Part shown: piece by piece, positions 1 through 11,314 of the stretch
How the letters are laid out: the number at the start of each line of letters is the position of its first letter
How positions within the stretch are numbered: position 1 is the first letter of the stretch
Origin: Ascoidea rubescens DSM 1968
Taxonomy: Eukaryota > Ascomycota > Saccharomycetes > Ascoideales > Ascoideaceae
Direction: 5' to 3'
NCBI RefSeq assembly: GCF_001661345.1
Contig: NW_017962913.1
Span: forward strand, 2,678,694-2,742,693
Length of the DNA: 64,000 nt
Program-made: the position numbers and the translations under genes
The notes under the pieces: generated by a model
Databases searched by the model: none
What the model was told of the DNA's origin: nothing
Seen by the model: the letters and a program-made list of their open reading frames with translations, nothing else

Positions 1-296
1 AAATTAAATTCTTTAGTTTTTCTATTTCTAGTTTTCTTTAACATTATGTTCAAACAATGATGTCTTTTATCATTTTTCTTTAACCCAAGTTTCGGTTTGT
101 AGCTATCAATATAATAACTTGAACATAATTATAATTTTACATTGAGTATGACCTGAAAATCCAATATATTTCCATAAAACAAATGAAATTCTAATTGTAT
201 TTTCAAATAATTTTAATGTTTTATTAAAAATTTTGTCAAATCAAGACTAATATTATTATCAAACTCAAATTCCCTCTCCACTAAGAGAAATTTTTG

Positions 297-915
297 TTAT
301 TCCAATTCTCTTTTTTTATTACCTGGAAATCTTTCTATATATTTTGTAAGAGTTGATCTTAATGATGAAAAATTGAAAAAAGGTTCTAGTTTACATAGTT
401 TATCATCTGGAGTATTATCGCTAAAGAAGTTCAAATAAGAAAATCCTGGGAGTATGTTTTTATTGATAAAATAAAGCTTGAGCTTTTTAAAACTGTTTAG
501 ATTTGCTTCGATTGCGTGAAAAAGAGAATTATAGCAAATGGTTATTTGATTGATATGATTAATAGGAGTTTGAAAATTAAGAGTGGCATTCTGAATATCA
601 GTAATTCGCCGATACGTTTTATCAAAAATTCCTTTCAAAGGAAAAACATCTTTCTACATGAAGGGCTTCAAATTTTTATAAATATCATCATTTTTTATCT
701 TGTTTTGAATTTTTTCATACTCAAACATAGCAATTTCATCAGTAACAGGATCTGTTTCAATTCTAAAAATTTGGAGCAGATTCTCAGCTATAATTTTTTG
801 CAATCCTAATTTTCAGCATTTAAATCTAAACCATTAAACCTTTTTTGTAAAACCAAAATTTCTGGATGGACTTTAAAAAATCCAATTGTTATTATATCAC
901 CTTGAATTGTTATTT
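297..915 (-). pseudogene. Decayed gene remnant, family unknown
   Basis: The minus strand carries stretches of protein-like sequence with ordinary amino-acid composition, for example a 113-codon open stretch ending at 297 (…ITDIQNATLNFQTPINH…) and an upstream stretch with …GFFKVHPEILVLQKRFNG…. They lie in the same orientation and order but not in one continuous frame, with roughly two or three interruptions, and no good initiator ATG heads the series. I do not recognise the family. The surrounding DNA is very AT-rich and holds no intact gene. It may be a dead host gene or a fossil of a mobile or plasmid-like element; the sequence does not decide. Confidence 0.4.
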
Positions 916-2599
916 TCAACTTGTTGCTAAGTTTGAATTTAAATCAATGAGAAAATGTTGATTGATATTTTTGTAATTTGCTAAGCAATAAAAACCAAAG
1001 ACAATAATATGTTTTATCATTAAAATAAACAAATATGAAATATTCATCCTTTCAATTGATTGATTTTATTGATGAGCTTTTCCATTTCAACTTTAATGAT
1101 GTCTGTTAAATTGAAATTTAACATGAACAGATTAGTTTATTTAAATATCAGATATTAGTGGTGCTTCTTCTGGGTGCTGAGATGCTGTTTAGAGTTCCAT
1201 CACACTATTATTCCACAGTCTATTCTTCTTCTATTCAATATATCTTCATCAAATAGATCATTTCCTAAGAGAGAATTGGAAGCAGTTTTTGCTACCACTG
1301 CAGTGGTTCTGAAGGATAATTACAGTTTGGCTAAATCTGCACCAGTGCATACTACTACATCATTGGGTATTACCACAACACTGGATATTAGTTTTTATTC
1401 TCTTTTGATTTCTGTTCGTGGATTCTCTTTTTTGGTGGTTTTGGTGGTTTTGAGTTGTTTCTGGGGAATTGTCTGTTCATTTGGGGTATATTTTCACTGG
1501 ATATGCTTACTGCCAGGAGGGAGTTGCCTTCCACATCACAAAGGAGGAGAAAGTGTCTCTAACCTTCTTTCTTCAAATCATATTAATTACTTGCCCATTT
1601 CCACAAATCATTGAGCCTGTTCTCTTTCACTGCCATGAACATCGCATCTGTTGCTTGAGCTGTGGTGATCAAGCAGTAGATCATTTTGATAGTCTCCAAT
1701 AGCTCTCGGAATACTGGCTAACAATTGCCATAACAGTCACAGCTGCAACTGTCATGGTCATTTTCATGAGACTTGATACCAACCACTCTGGTGTTATTAG
1801 AATTTAACCTTAAGCTCACTTCAAGCATGATAACATACTAGCCATCATTAGATTTATTATTAGTAGACTGAAAATTTTTCTTTCCTCTCATTCATAACGA
1901 TTATCCTCAACTGTTCAAACAATCAATGATCAATGAGAGAATGCAGGTACACTTATTCACTTTAAATGTGTCATGGAAATCTTATTTCTGCACTAAAAAA
2001 AAGATCATATAAATCTTAATACCACCACCAACAACAATAACAGTAAAAAGAACAATATTAATAACTTCGCTAGACTTAATGCCTTTCACTTTTTTCTTTG
2101 GCTCATAGATATAATCATTAAACTGTTAGATCACCAAATCACAAACTGCTATTAACTATCATTGACTACTTTATTATACTTTTTGGCTCGCAAGACCTCA
2201 TCCTTAATTAAGCAAAATTTCTCCATAATTTCTATTGTGGTTATTGTTAAAAATAAAAAAAAGATCATATCTTTGGTAAAAAAGAAATGATATCAATGGA
2301 AAAACTATCGTTTCTTACCATATTTTCTTAATGTATCTGATTACCAGTAATAAGATTTTTTTTTTGTGATCCAGAAAAAATATTTTTTTTATAAATACTT
2401 CTTCAAATCATTATATTTTGGATTTTATATTCTATTAATTTTATTTTGTTGCTATTCTCTACAGTTGTTCAATTCTATTCTGCTCTAATCTACTACAATC
2501 TGCTTTTACATTATTTTACAATATTCATGCCTATATTATTGCTCTTTCTCTCAAAAACACTACAACTATAAAAAAACATATAATCCCAAATAAATAACA
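916..2599. other. Gene-poor stretch upstream of the ECM3-like gene
   Basis: No intact gene is seen. Between about 1140 and 1800 the plus strand is less AT-rich than its surroundings and has overlapping open stretches of 146 and 77 codons in different frames with hydrophobic and Cys/His-containing segments. This could be another decayed coding relic, but I cannot assign a family. The last 250 bases before the ATG at 2600 are pyrimidine-rich with T and A runs, as expected of a yeast promoter. Confidence 0.45.
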
Positions 2600-3949
2600 A
2601 TGATTGAAAATTTCTCAGAAGGTTTATCTTATTTTCAAATATCCTATCTAACATTTCAAGCTGTTACTGAAATACTAATAATCTGCTTATCTGGTTATGT
2701 TGCAGCGAAATTTAACCTAATTAACTCCACAACCCAAAAACAAATATCAAAATTAAACATATCCATCTTCACACCTGCATTAATTTTTATTCAACTAGCT
2801 CAGTCTTTATCTCTCAAAAAATTCTTAGAACTATCAATTATACCAATTTTTTTTACTCTCTCATCTGTCACCTCGTATTTCTGCTCAAGAATTGTATCCT
2901 CAATTTTAAAACTAAATAAATCAGAAACTGGTTTTGTTATTGCCAACTCTGTTTTCCCAAATTCTTTTGCTTTGCCTGTTTCTCTAATCTTATCCTTATG
3001 CTCCACTTTACCCAACTTAACTTGGGATAAGTTGCCCAACGATGATGCAGCTCAAATGGCAAGCAGAACTGTTTTATATCTTTTAATCTATAACCAACTT
3101 GGTCAAATTTTGAGATGGTCTTGGGGTTATAATACTCTTTTGAAAAAAGTTGATAATAATGAATTGTACCATTTAGATGATCCAAATTTTATTCCCAATG
3201 ATAGCGAAAGAAATCTCGATGATGCTTTATCCTTGGATAATTCGATCTTTAAAGGTATATCCTCTTCCAAGGTCCCAATAACTACCACAATTAGTAATGA
3301 CAAACTAAATCCAACTGAAAGCACTCCCTTATTAATATCTTCTGCATCCTCGTCCTTTTCTTCTTCTTCCCTATATTCCACTCTCAATAAAATAAAAACA
3401 AAGGTCTTGCAGTACATGAATCCCCCATTATATGCAATGATTGCTGCTATGATCATTTCCTTATTGCCTAGAGTTAGAAAAATTCTATTCGAAAACAATG
3501 GCTTCTTAAACTCGACGATAGTTCTAGCTACTGACCAGCTAGGTGCTCTAGCTGTTCCCCTAGTCTTGATCATCTTGGGTGCCAACTTATATCCATCCAA
3601 CGATGTTCCCTCAGCAACTCCTTACTACAATAGACTTGTGTTTGGTTCTTTAATCTCCAGAATGCTTTTGCCTGCTACCATTTTGGTTCCTTTAACATTT
3701 TTAATTGTGAAATATTTGTCCATTCCCAATGCCACAGACCCAGTCTTCCTTCTCTGTGCTTTTGTATTAATTTTTTGTCCTCCAGCTTTACAAGTTTCTC
3801 AAATTTGTCAAATTAATGAGATTTATCAAAAGGAAATGGCTGGAGTGTTATTTTGGTCCTATGTTATTTTTACTTTGCCTGCTATTATATTTGCAGTTCT
3901 TTTAGCTTCACAGGCTTTAAATTTTTTATTTAACATTCTTTTGGAATGA
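2600..3949 (+). CDS. ECM3/PIN-like (auxin efflux carrier family) membrane transporter
   Basis: A 449-residue polytopic membrane protein. The N-terminal half has about five hydrophobic helices (roughly residues 15-170) with the family's …GYVAAKFNLIN… and …ANSVFPNSFALPVSL… segments. A Ser-rich hydrophilic loop follows (about 190-260), and then a second block of helices with …PPLYAMIAAMIISLLPRVR… and a C-terminal …CPPALQVSQICQINEIYQ… motif. This two-block architecture is that of the fungal ECM3/YNL095C group, which is distantly related to plant PIN proteins and is thought to sit in the ER. The substrate is unknown. It is shorter than S. cerevisiae Ecm3 (613 residues), mostly because the central loop is short. 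The ATG at 2600 follows an A-rich leader. It is the only gene on its strand in this corner and lies tail-to-tail with SLP1. Confidence 0.85.
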   Translation: MIENFSEGLSYFQISYLTFQAVTEILIICLSGYVAAKFNLINSTTQKQISKLNISIFTPALIFIQLAQSLSLKKFLELSIIPIFFTLSSVTSYFCSRIVSSILKLNKSETGFVIANSVFPNSFALPVSLILSLCSTLPNLTWDKLPNDDAAQMASRTVLYLLIYNQLGQILRWSWGYNTLLKKVDNNELYHLDDPNFIPNDSERNLDDALSLDNSIFKGISSSKVPITTTISNDKLNPTESTPLLISSASSSFSSSSLYSTLNKIKTKVLQYMNPPLYAMIAAMIISLLPRVRKILFENNGFLNSTIVLATDQLGALAVPLVLIILGANLYPSNDVPSATPYYNRLVFGSLISRMLLPATILVPLTFLIVKYLSIPNATDPVFLLCAFVLIFCPPALQVSQICQINEIYQKEMAGVLFWSYVIFTLPAIIFAVLLASQALNFLFNILLE

Positions 3950-4442
3950 TTTAATGACTTTTTTTATTGTTTCCATTTTTAATTTTCCATCACTTTACTA
4001 TTATTAGTACTTTTTCAATGTTTTCATTTCTTATTTTCTTATTTTCTTATATTACTAGATCAATTTCTATTTTATTTATTTATTTATTTTTACATATTCA
4101 TTTGAGATTTTTTACTGAAATCAATGATTACTATTCACTACTTAAAAGGAAAGTCATCTAATACAAGTAATTAATAGAAATAAATTATAAAATCGGAATC
4201 ATGTCTTACTAAACCAAAAACTTTTTATTAACCGAAATCTGTAAATTTTTTGAAAGACTGTTATTTTTAAAAAAATAAATCAAAATTTAATTTATTGTTG
4301 TTTAAGTGTTAACTAGACTACATCAATATATTGCTGTGCTACTATTATTTATTACCTATCATTTATAAATGATTAAATGTAAAATGAAATATGATATGCT
4401 AAAAAAAAAAATCATGCTATAAATTTATTAATCATTGAATTA
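3950..4442. other. Convergent intergenic spacer
   Basis: AT-rich spacer between the 3' ends of the ECM3-like gene and SLP1. It holds T-rich runs just after 3960 and A/T-rich tracts that could serve both 3'-end processing signals. I see no gene; the 64-codon open stretch at 3967-4161 is low-complexity Phe/Ile-rich sequence. Confidence 0.6.
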
Positions 4443-6844
4443 CTAAAGTTTGATTGATTTCAACTGGTTATCTCTGTTTTGATTCGTTTTGTCTTTTAAT
4501 GGAAATCTGAAAACATCTCCCATTTCTTCCAATTTGGATGTCTGTTCTAAATTACTTAAATTTTCCTTTTTTTTTTCCTTATCATCTTCGTTCTTTATGT
4601 TCTCAATCTTTTTATCTATATTTTTATCTTTTCTTTCTTCTTTTTCTTTTAGTTTTATTTTGGGTTTTAAACTTTGAAAATCAATTTTTGGCAAGGAACT
4701 CGTTCTTCTCAAATTTTCTTTATTAATCATCTTATTTTTATTGTTTGTACTCTTTAAATTACTTTCATTATTGACGCTGAGACTATTACGATTTCTGATA
4801 CTATCATAAAACTTTAAATCAGTTGGTGATTGCACTAATGATCTGGTTTGAGTTATTGGACTAAATGGTGATGATGATGATAAGTTACTATAATTATAAC
4901 CATAGTTATTATTTGAATTATTATAATTTAAGCTATGATGGTAATTTAAATCATCGGTATCAATATAAAAAGTTGAGCTTGGCCGAAATTTATGTTTAAA
5001 TTTGACTGCTAATTTTTTTTTGCTAAAGAAATTATTAATATTGTTATTTTTATTATTTTTAACATTGTAATTGTTATTATTATTGATATCTGTTGTGTTT
5101 GGTTTGGATAATGATGATGATGACGAGTTTATTAATTGGGTGGTTTCATTTGATGATTCAGATTGTAAACTATTATTATACAGATGAGTTAAAAAATTGA
5201 CATTATTGTTGCTATTATTGCCATTAATAATACAATTTCTAAGGATGCTGATGTTTTTATCATCATCCTCGACATATTCTGTTTCGATATATGTATCATT
5301 GGTTAATATGATGTATATTAATAAACAAGTTAATACAATGGATATTAGGATGATGATTTTGTTTTGAAATTTTAATTGATTATTTAAGAAATCGATCTGC
5401 TGATTAGTTTTTAATAATAATTTATGATGATTATCGGCCTGATTCTTAAATAAATGTTTTGAATCATTTTCAAATGCTGTATATAAAGATTTCAAATTAT
5501 TAATTTGATTTAAAATCGTTGAATTGAATTTAGAGATTAATTTATTAAATTTAATTGTTTGTTTTTTCTCTAATTTATTAAAGGCATTTGATAATAATTT
5601 ACTTTGTTCTTCTATGTATAATAAAGATAAAGTCGCATTTGATTCTAATAAAATCAATCTTTTCATTATATTTTTATAGATAGATTCTTGAGTTGAAACT
5701 TGTTCGACTTGTTCGACTTGTTCAATTGATAGGGAAGTTGAATCTGGGTTTGAAATATGTTTAGTTGATCTTTGAATGTTATTACTGCTATAATATTCAA
5801 AATCTTTAGTTGAGTTTGGTTTGCATGTTTTCAAATCTTTTAAAAATTCATCAAAACCAATGTATTTAAAACTTGATGAGTAGCATGGGTCATCAAATGA
5901 GGAAGTTTCTAATGGTGAAGTGAATATGCTTGAGTTGTTTATAGTAATATTCAACAGAGGAATATTAAAATTGATATTATTATTATCATCATCATAATCA
6001 AAATCGGGATCATTTTGAATATTTTTATTTTTATTTTTGATATTATTATCATAATTATTGTTATTGTTATTATCAATTTCAATTTCAATATCATTTTCGT
6101 TATGATTAAGATCATTATTCATTAATTGATTATTAATTGATAATTGAGATAAAGAGTGTTCTTCTTCTAGTCTGTATTCATCCATCATTGTTCTGCCATG
6201 AACTTTTAGTATTGAAATTGGACAGTAAAATTCATTGCCATAATGAGATAAGATTTCAATTTTTAAATATTTAGCAAAAAATAAGGGGTTTTTAATTTTG
6301 AAAAATTGATAGTCTCTAATATTTTTAGCAGTGAATTGATTCAAGAGCTGATAATTTTGATTATTAATTGATATTGAAAATTTAATTTTTTTAAAAATTG
6401 AAGAATAAAATTCGAAATTGGCTAGCACTATTAGATCAATTAGGATGTCTTCGCACAATTCGATTATAATGAAATTATTCTTTGAAGAGCATTTATTTAA
6501 TAGATAAGAGTTTTTCTTTTCAGATAAGATAGAAAAGGAATTTTTTGATTCCGGATTTGCTTGAATTATAGTCGCTGCACAATCTATAGAGGCATAATTG
6601 AATCTTTTTTTAGATGATTTTAGTAAAGAGGATTGTGAATTCGGATTGTCTTCATTATCAATGGTGTTGTTGGTGTTATTGTTGTTGTTTGTGTGAGTGT
6701 GTGAAGATAAGTTAGGCATGGAGTGTTTGAATAAGTTTGGATCAATTTCCAAGTCATCGCCAATGATATCATTATTAATTTCGTTGTTAAGTTGTATATT
6801 GTTATTAATCAAGTAGTTGTCATTATTTATGTTGTTTATGTTTA

Positions 6845-6908
<64 letters not shown>

Positions 6909-7328
6909 CTGGTATTTGTTGTTTGCAGTCTTTTTTTTCTTCCATTCTTCAAAGGATAAAAAGGGCGACTCAGTCTCATTATCGTTATCAGAATCAGTGT
7001 CAATATCTATATCGATATCAAGAGGTGTATCCGAATCAGAAATTGTGTTAGAATTAGAATTAGAGTTGGAGGATATTAATGTTGCATTGATTAGAGGATC
7101 AACATTAGTTATAGGATCATTTAGTGGATTAAATGTTGGGTTTTCAATTGAATCGTTTGAAAGTGGATGTGTATTAGGAATTTGGCTACGTTTAGCGATT
7201 AAATTATCAGCCAGGGGAATTGCAGAGTTATTTGAGTCGTGGGAGAGGTGGGATAATGACGATTGTATAATAAAATTGAGAAGTAGAGAAACCAGTAAAA
7301 GAAACAAACGAGGATTTATAAAAAGCAT
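4443..7328 (-). CDS. SLP1: SLP1-like ER membrane protein with SUN-like domain
   Basis: A 961-residue protein from the ATG at 7328, which directly precedes a signal peptide (MLFINPRLFLLLVSLLLNF). The reading frame runs further upstream only from a TTG and I reject that. Order of parts: signal peptide; the Slp1 hallmark LSFEEWKKKK at about residues 124-133; a poly-Asn run at about 143-163; a SUN-like beta-sandwich at about 240-385 (…YASIDCAATI…, …IELCEDILIDLIVLANFEFYS…, …VHGRTMMDEY…); a coiled region; a transmembrane helix near 660-680; and a long low-complexity tail. In yeast Slp1 works with Emp65 in the ER membrane to protect folding soluble proteins. It is much longer than S. cerevisiae Slp1 (587 residues) because of Asn/Ser-rich insertions. 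It is head-to-head with OST3. Confidence 0.9.
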
Positions 7329-7945
7329 AGTTAAGTGTTTGTTATCAAGGCAAGTTAAAAGGATGAAACAAAAGGCATTTTGCTTGTCTTTCTGGTGTGG
7401 TTGTGGTGAATGGGATGAGAGTCTGTTGCTTTTGCAGGAGAAGAAGAATGGAAGCAGAACTCGAGAACAGATAAAATACAAGAATATACAAGAATACACA
7501 GCAGAATGGAGTAGAATACAAGAAATGGAAGCCAATTGCAAGAGAAATCCAGTTGAAATCAAACTGAAATCAAACTGAAATCAAACTGAAATCAAAAGAA
7601 ATCAAAAGAAACCAAAAGAAATGCAGTGAAAGTGCTTCAGAAACAGGAAAAGTCTGGAGCAGCAGAAGAAGGGCGTCCGGGGTCGAACTGACAACACTGT
7701 CTGAAGATCGCAGAGCGGTACCGTTGCGCCAGATGAGAGAAGAAGCACTTTCTAGGCGATTTGACTTATTTATACTATTTGGGGTTTGGAAAAGGGGTTT
7801 GAAACATAGGGGGTTGCGTGACTAAGCGGTTGGTAATAAGCTTTCTTTTTCACCTTTGAACAACAAAACAATGATTAATTGATTCAAAAGTTGGTCGAGT
7901 AGTTGAGATAGCTGGCTCGAATTAACGCAGGATAGAAGATTAGAG
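7329..7945. promoter_or_regulatory. Divergent SLP1/OST3 promoter region with tandem repeat and tRNA-like boxes
   Basis: Intergenic region between two genes read outward. At about 7554-7620 an 11-base unit (TGAAATCAAAC) is repeated about four times and then decays to AAAAGAAATC copies. On the minus strand a sequence matching the pol III A box lies at 7721-7731 (TGGCGCAACGG) and one resembling a B box at 7679-7689 (AGTTCGACCCC), at tRNA-like spacing, with a TATA-like stretch upstream near 7767-7778 and a T run downstream. The acceptor stem does not pair, so I do not call a tRNA. Confidence 0.45.
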
Positions 7946-9016
7946 ATGAAGTTCATAAGTAACAAGCTGGTGTTTTTTTTTGTGTTTGTGTTGATCACTT
8001 TTTTGATTCAAGATGCCAATTGCTTCAAATCAGAACAGATCTCAAAGATACTCAAGAAAAATGGTAATCCATCTATTTTAAAATTGAGTTCACGAAATTA
8101 TAAAAATATAATCTGTGAGGATAGAGACTATCATTTATTTGTTTATTTAACTGCAACCAATCCCCAGATTAATTGCGTTACATGTTTTCAATTCCAGCCA
8201 ATTTATGAAATCCTAGCTAGTTCTTATTCAAAGGAAAATAATATCAACAGCATAAAAGACAGTCAAAATGGGGATGAAACACCAATTTTTTTCGCTATAG
8301 CAGATTTCGGTGTCAGTCAAAATCAAAGAGAGATCTTTCAAAGCTACAAGATAACCTCTGTTCCTAAATTGTACTACTACTCACCAACAAACGTAACCAA
8401 GAATGATTTGATTGCTGACGTTCACGATGAATATGTTTTCAGTTTTAGCAGCAGCACTATAGATAAAGATGAGGTCCTTGGTGATTTTAGAAATTGGATT
8501 TATGAAACAACAAACCAAAGAATTAAAATTTATAAACCAATAAATTACAGCAACATATTTCTAACATCGGTAATCTCAATTATAATTGTCTTCATATTCA
8601 AAACCTTCTACTCAACTATATTGAATAAGGTGTTGTTGAATAAAAACGTTTGGTCGTCTTTCTCAATTCTATTAATCATATTGTTCATCTCGGGATACAT
8701 GTTCAACACCATTCGAAACGTTCCATACCTCAAAATCGATCCCAATGGAGGTAGCGCTGTGGAGTACTTTGTTTCGGGCCAGCAACAGCAACTCGGTATC
8801 GAAACACAAATTGTGTCGATGCTCTATGCTGTGTTATCGGTGTCGGTTGTGGTGTTGATCAAGTCGGTGCCCCAGATCTACAACGCCAAAGTCAACTATG
8901 TGACCACGTTGTTCTTCGTCAGCTTGATCTTGTTGCTTGCCAGCTCGTTGGTCTGCATCTTCCACAAAAAGAGCCCGGGTTACCCCTACTATCTCCTTCA
9001 CATCTTTGATCTCTAG
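7946..9016 (+). CDS. OST3: Oligosaccharyltransferase subunit OST3/OST6
   Basis: A 356-residue subunit of the ER oligosaccharyltransferase, which transfers N-glycans to proteins. An N-terminal signal peptide (about 1-26) is followed by a lumenal thioredoxin-like domain with the redox motif C77-V-T-C80, then four membrane helices in the C-terminal 150 residues, the family layout of Ost3/Ost6. The domain is thought to hold substrate cysteines by mixed disulfides so that nearby glycosylation sites are used. Length agrees with yeast Ost3 (350) and Ost6 (332); I favour OST3 by length only. It begins at the first ATG after a stop-rich leader. The 3' third is visibly richer in G+C (stretches such as GTGTCGGTTGTGGTG) than the 5' part. 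Confidence 0.9.
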   Translation: MKFISNKLVFFFVFVLITFLIQDANCFKSEQISKILKKNGNPSILKLSSRNYKNIICEDRDYHLFVYLTATNPQINCVTCFQFQPIYEILASSYSKENNINSIKDSQNGDETPIFFAIADFGVSQNQREIFQSYKITSVPKLYYYSPTNVTKNDLIADVHDEYVFSFSSSTIDKDEVLGDFRNWIYETTNQRIKIYKPINYSNIFLTSVISIIIVFIFKTFYSTILNKVLLNKNVWSSFSILLIILFISGYMFNTIRNVPYLKIDPNGGSAVEYFVSGQQQQLGIETQIVSMLYAVLSVSVVVLIKSVPQIYNAKVNYVTTLFFVSLILLLASSLVCIFHKKSPGYPYYLLHIFDL

Positions 9017-9423
9017 TCGAACAAGATCCCAAATAAATAGCCCCCAAGTAGCACATATATGCATCGCCTGTTCGGGCAGTAGCCGCTGCTGACGCAGCGC
9101 TGACTCAGCACCGACCCACAGCACTGGCACTGGCTCTGGAAAACCACGTCACTGAAAACTGCGAAGAGGTTTTTTTTCACAGAGCTGTGAAAAATTGGGA
9201 AATTTTGATCAAAACTCCCAAAACCTGAACTTTTCAGAGCTATTTTAAGAATAAATACTCCATCGCTGTTATTTTCAATTCGTCCTCTTGTTTAATATTC
9301 AATTTCTCTGCTGTCTATTCACTTTCTTCTCTTCTTATATTTCAATTAATACACGCCAATTCCTATTTTCTCGATCTCTTTTATTCAACCCCTCCTCGTC
9401 CACTCACGCCCACACTCACTTTT

Positions 9424-9455
<32 letters not shown>

Positions 9456-9571
9456 AGTTTGAAATATCTTTCTTAATCGACAAGTGTCTATTGAACTCAC
9501 CTTCATCCACTTTCACCACTATAATATAACACTCTATCAATACAATACCACAATAAATCAATACATTGACA
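9017..9571 (+). promoter_or_regulatory. SEC61 upstream region: GC-rich island, AP-1/Gcn4-like site, CTCTCA repeat
   Basis: The first half (about 9055-9150) is GC-rich and contains TGACTCA at 9101-9107, the consensus of Gcn4/AP-1 type bZIP factors, next to a CGCTGCTGACGCAGCG-like inverted repeat. Further down, 9424-9455 is a microsatellite of five ACTCTC units, and the last 100 bases are CA- and A-rich, as in yeast 5' leaders. No gene is seen. Confidence 0.5.
9424..9455. repeat. ACTCTC microsatellite
   Basis: Five perfect copies of a 6-base unit in the SEC61 leader region, about 117 bases upstream of the ATG. Likely polymorphic; could bind CT-specific factors. Confidence 0.9.
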
Positions 9572-11005
9572 ATGAGTTTTCGTGTGTTGGATCTAGTGAA
9601 ACCCTTTTCACCTTTTCTTCCTGAGGTTATCGCTCCACAAAGAAAGATTCCATTTAACCAAAAGCTAATGTGGACTGGTGTCACTTTGATGATTTTCCTA
9701 GTTATGAGTGAGATTCCATTATATGGTATCGTATCATCTGAATCCTCAGATCCTCTATTTTGGTTGCGTATGATGTTGGCCTCCAATAGAGGTACTCTTA
9801 TGGAATTGGGTATATCTCCAATTGTTTCGTCTGGAATGGTCTTCCAAATGTTGCAAGGTACTCAACTAATAGATATCAACATGAACGATAAAAACGATCG
9901 TGAAAATTTCCAAACTGCTCAAAAAATCTTCGCTATCCTATTGTCCTTCGGTCAAGCTGTAGTCTATGTCGCAACTGGTATGTATGGTCCTCCATCTGAG
10001 TTAGGTCTCGGTGTTTGCTTATTGTTAGTGTTGCAATTGGTTTTTGCTGGTATAATGATTATCCTTCTCGACGAATTGTTGCAAAAGGGTTACGGTTTAG
10101 GTTCAGGTATCTCTTTATTCACTGCAACTAATATCTCCGAACAAATCTTCTGGAAGGCATTTGCTCCAACAACTTTAAATACTGGTAGAGGTGAAGAGTT
10201 CGAGGGTGCAATTGTCGCAACAATTCATCTTCTAACAACTAAAAAGGATAAAAAAAGAGCTTTAATTCAAGCCTTTTACAGAAAAAATTTACCAAACATG
10301 TTCCAACTATTCTCAACTATCATAGTATTCTTTGTTGTCGTCTTTCTTCAAGGTTTTAGACTAGAAATCCCTGTCAAATCAACAAGAACAAGAGGCCCAT
10401 ATGGTTTATATCCAATCAAACTATTCTACACTTCAAACCTACCAATCATGTTACAAAGTGCTTTAACTTCAAACGTCTTTATCCTATCCCAAATGCTATT
10501 CCAAAAATTCCCAAATAATTTATTTGTTAAAATCTTAGGTACTTGGGATTCAAGACCTGGCTCATCTCAATTATTCGCTAGCAGTGGCATCGCTTATTAC
10601 ATGCAACCCCCATTTTCCGTATCTGAAGCAATGTTGGATCCAATCAAAACTACAATCTATGTCATATTTGTCCTTTCAACCTGTGCTATCTTCTCAACAA
10701 CTTGGATCGAAATTTCTGGTAGTTCTCCAAAGGATGTTGCCAAAAAATTCAAAGATCAAGGTTTGGTCATCGCTGGTGTTAGAGAAACAAGTGTTTATAA
10801 AGAATTGAAAAAAATAATCCCCACTGCTGCAGCTTTTGGTGGTGCAACCATCGGTGCATTATCTGTCATTTGTGATTTATTAGGAACCTTGGGTAGTGGT
10901 ACCTCAATGTTACTAGCTGTCACAACTATATACGGTTATTATGAATTGGCAATGAAAGAAGGTGGTTTCGGTAAAAATATTCCAACTGGTTTTGGTGAAA
11001 TCTAA
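9572..11005 (+). CDS. SEC61: Sec61 alpha, pore subunit of the ER translocon
   Basis: A 477-residue protein, close to the 480 of S. cerevisiae Sec61 and nearly collinear with it from [12 protein letters not shown] to the end. It forms the channel through which secretory and membrane proteins enter the ER. Ten hydrophobic helices are visible, along with the plug region (…[18 protein letters not shown]…), the cytosolic loop 6 with basic …[12 protein letters not shown]… and the loop 8 region (…[21 protein letters not shown]…), where ribosomes bind. The ATG at 9572 is chosen over an in-frame TTG two codons earlier. I read the codons and found no CTG. It is tail-to-tail with RSA1. Confidence 0.97.
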   Translation: MSFRVLDLVKPFSPFLPEVIAPQRKIPFNQKLMWTGVTLMIFLVMSEIPLYGIVSSESSDPLFWLRMMLASNRGTLMELGISPIVSSGMVFQMLQGTQLIDINMNDKNDRENFQTAQKIFAILLSFGQAVVYVATGMYGPPSELGLGVCLLLVLQLVFAGIMIILLDELLQKGYGLGSGISLFTATNISEQIFWKAFAPTTLNTGRGEEFEGAIVATIHLLTTKKDKKRALIQAFYRKNLPNMFQLFSTIIVFFVVVFLQGFRLEIPVKSTRTRGPYGLYPIKLFYTSNLPIMLQSALTSNVFILSQMLFQKFPNNLFVKILGTWDSRPGSSQLFASSGIAYYMQPPFSVSEAMLDPIKTTIYVIFVLSTCAIFSTTWIEISGSSPKDVAKKFKDQGLVIAGVRETSVYKELKKIIPTAAAFGGATIGALSVICDLLGTLGSGTSMLLAVTTIYGYYELAMKEGGFGKNIPTGFGEI

Positions 11006-11314
11006 TTTTCTTTAATGATATTTAACTTAATTTAATTTAACTTAACTTAGTTTTATTTATAACTAAAATAAAATTTTAAAATAACCACCCAATCACCCCA
11101 AAAAAAATAAAAAAAAAATGGAAAAAAAAAATTTAATAATATTTAAATTAAAATTAATAATAATAATAATTAAAATTAAAATTAAAATCTAAATTAAAAT
11201 ATACTAATGATTTCTTGAGTGTCTTATATATAATATAATAATTTCATTTGTTTTGTTTTTTTTGATGTTTTGTTTTTTTGTTTTTTTCATATACTTTTTT
11301 TTATTTTTTTCAAT
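11006..11314. terminator. Convergent SEC61/RSA1 3' region
   Basis: Low-complexity spacer: TTTAACTTAA-type repeats near 11020-11050, an A run near 11100-11130, AATAATAAT at 11155-11170 and T runs at 11260-11330. This AT-rich, efficiency-element-like composition is typical of yeast 3'-end formation. No gene is seen. Confidence 0.45.

Noticed and set aside
1174-1702. 146- and 77-codon plus-strand frames in the left gene-poor area
   Set aside because: No recognisable domain and no single convincing frame; mentioned only as a possible relic.
7329-7562. N-terminal extension of SLP1 from a TTG
   Set aside because: The ATG at 7328 begins directly with a signal peptide. Similar TTG/GTG extensions of SEC61, APL5, OXR1, YPD1, the Smr gene, GCD2, RRP36, GPA1 and ELP3 were rejected for the same reason.
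6817-7578. 253-codon plus-strand open frame opposite SLP1, and similar poly-Leu frames at 27973-28257 and 35538-35771
   Set aside because: They are antisense shadows of Asn-rich coding repeats.
7670-7740. A functional tRNA gene
   Set aside because: A and B boxes are present, but acceptor and T stems do not form and no good anticodon arm can be drawn.
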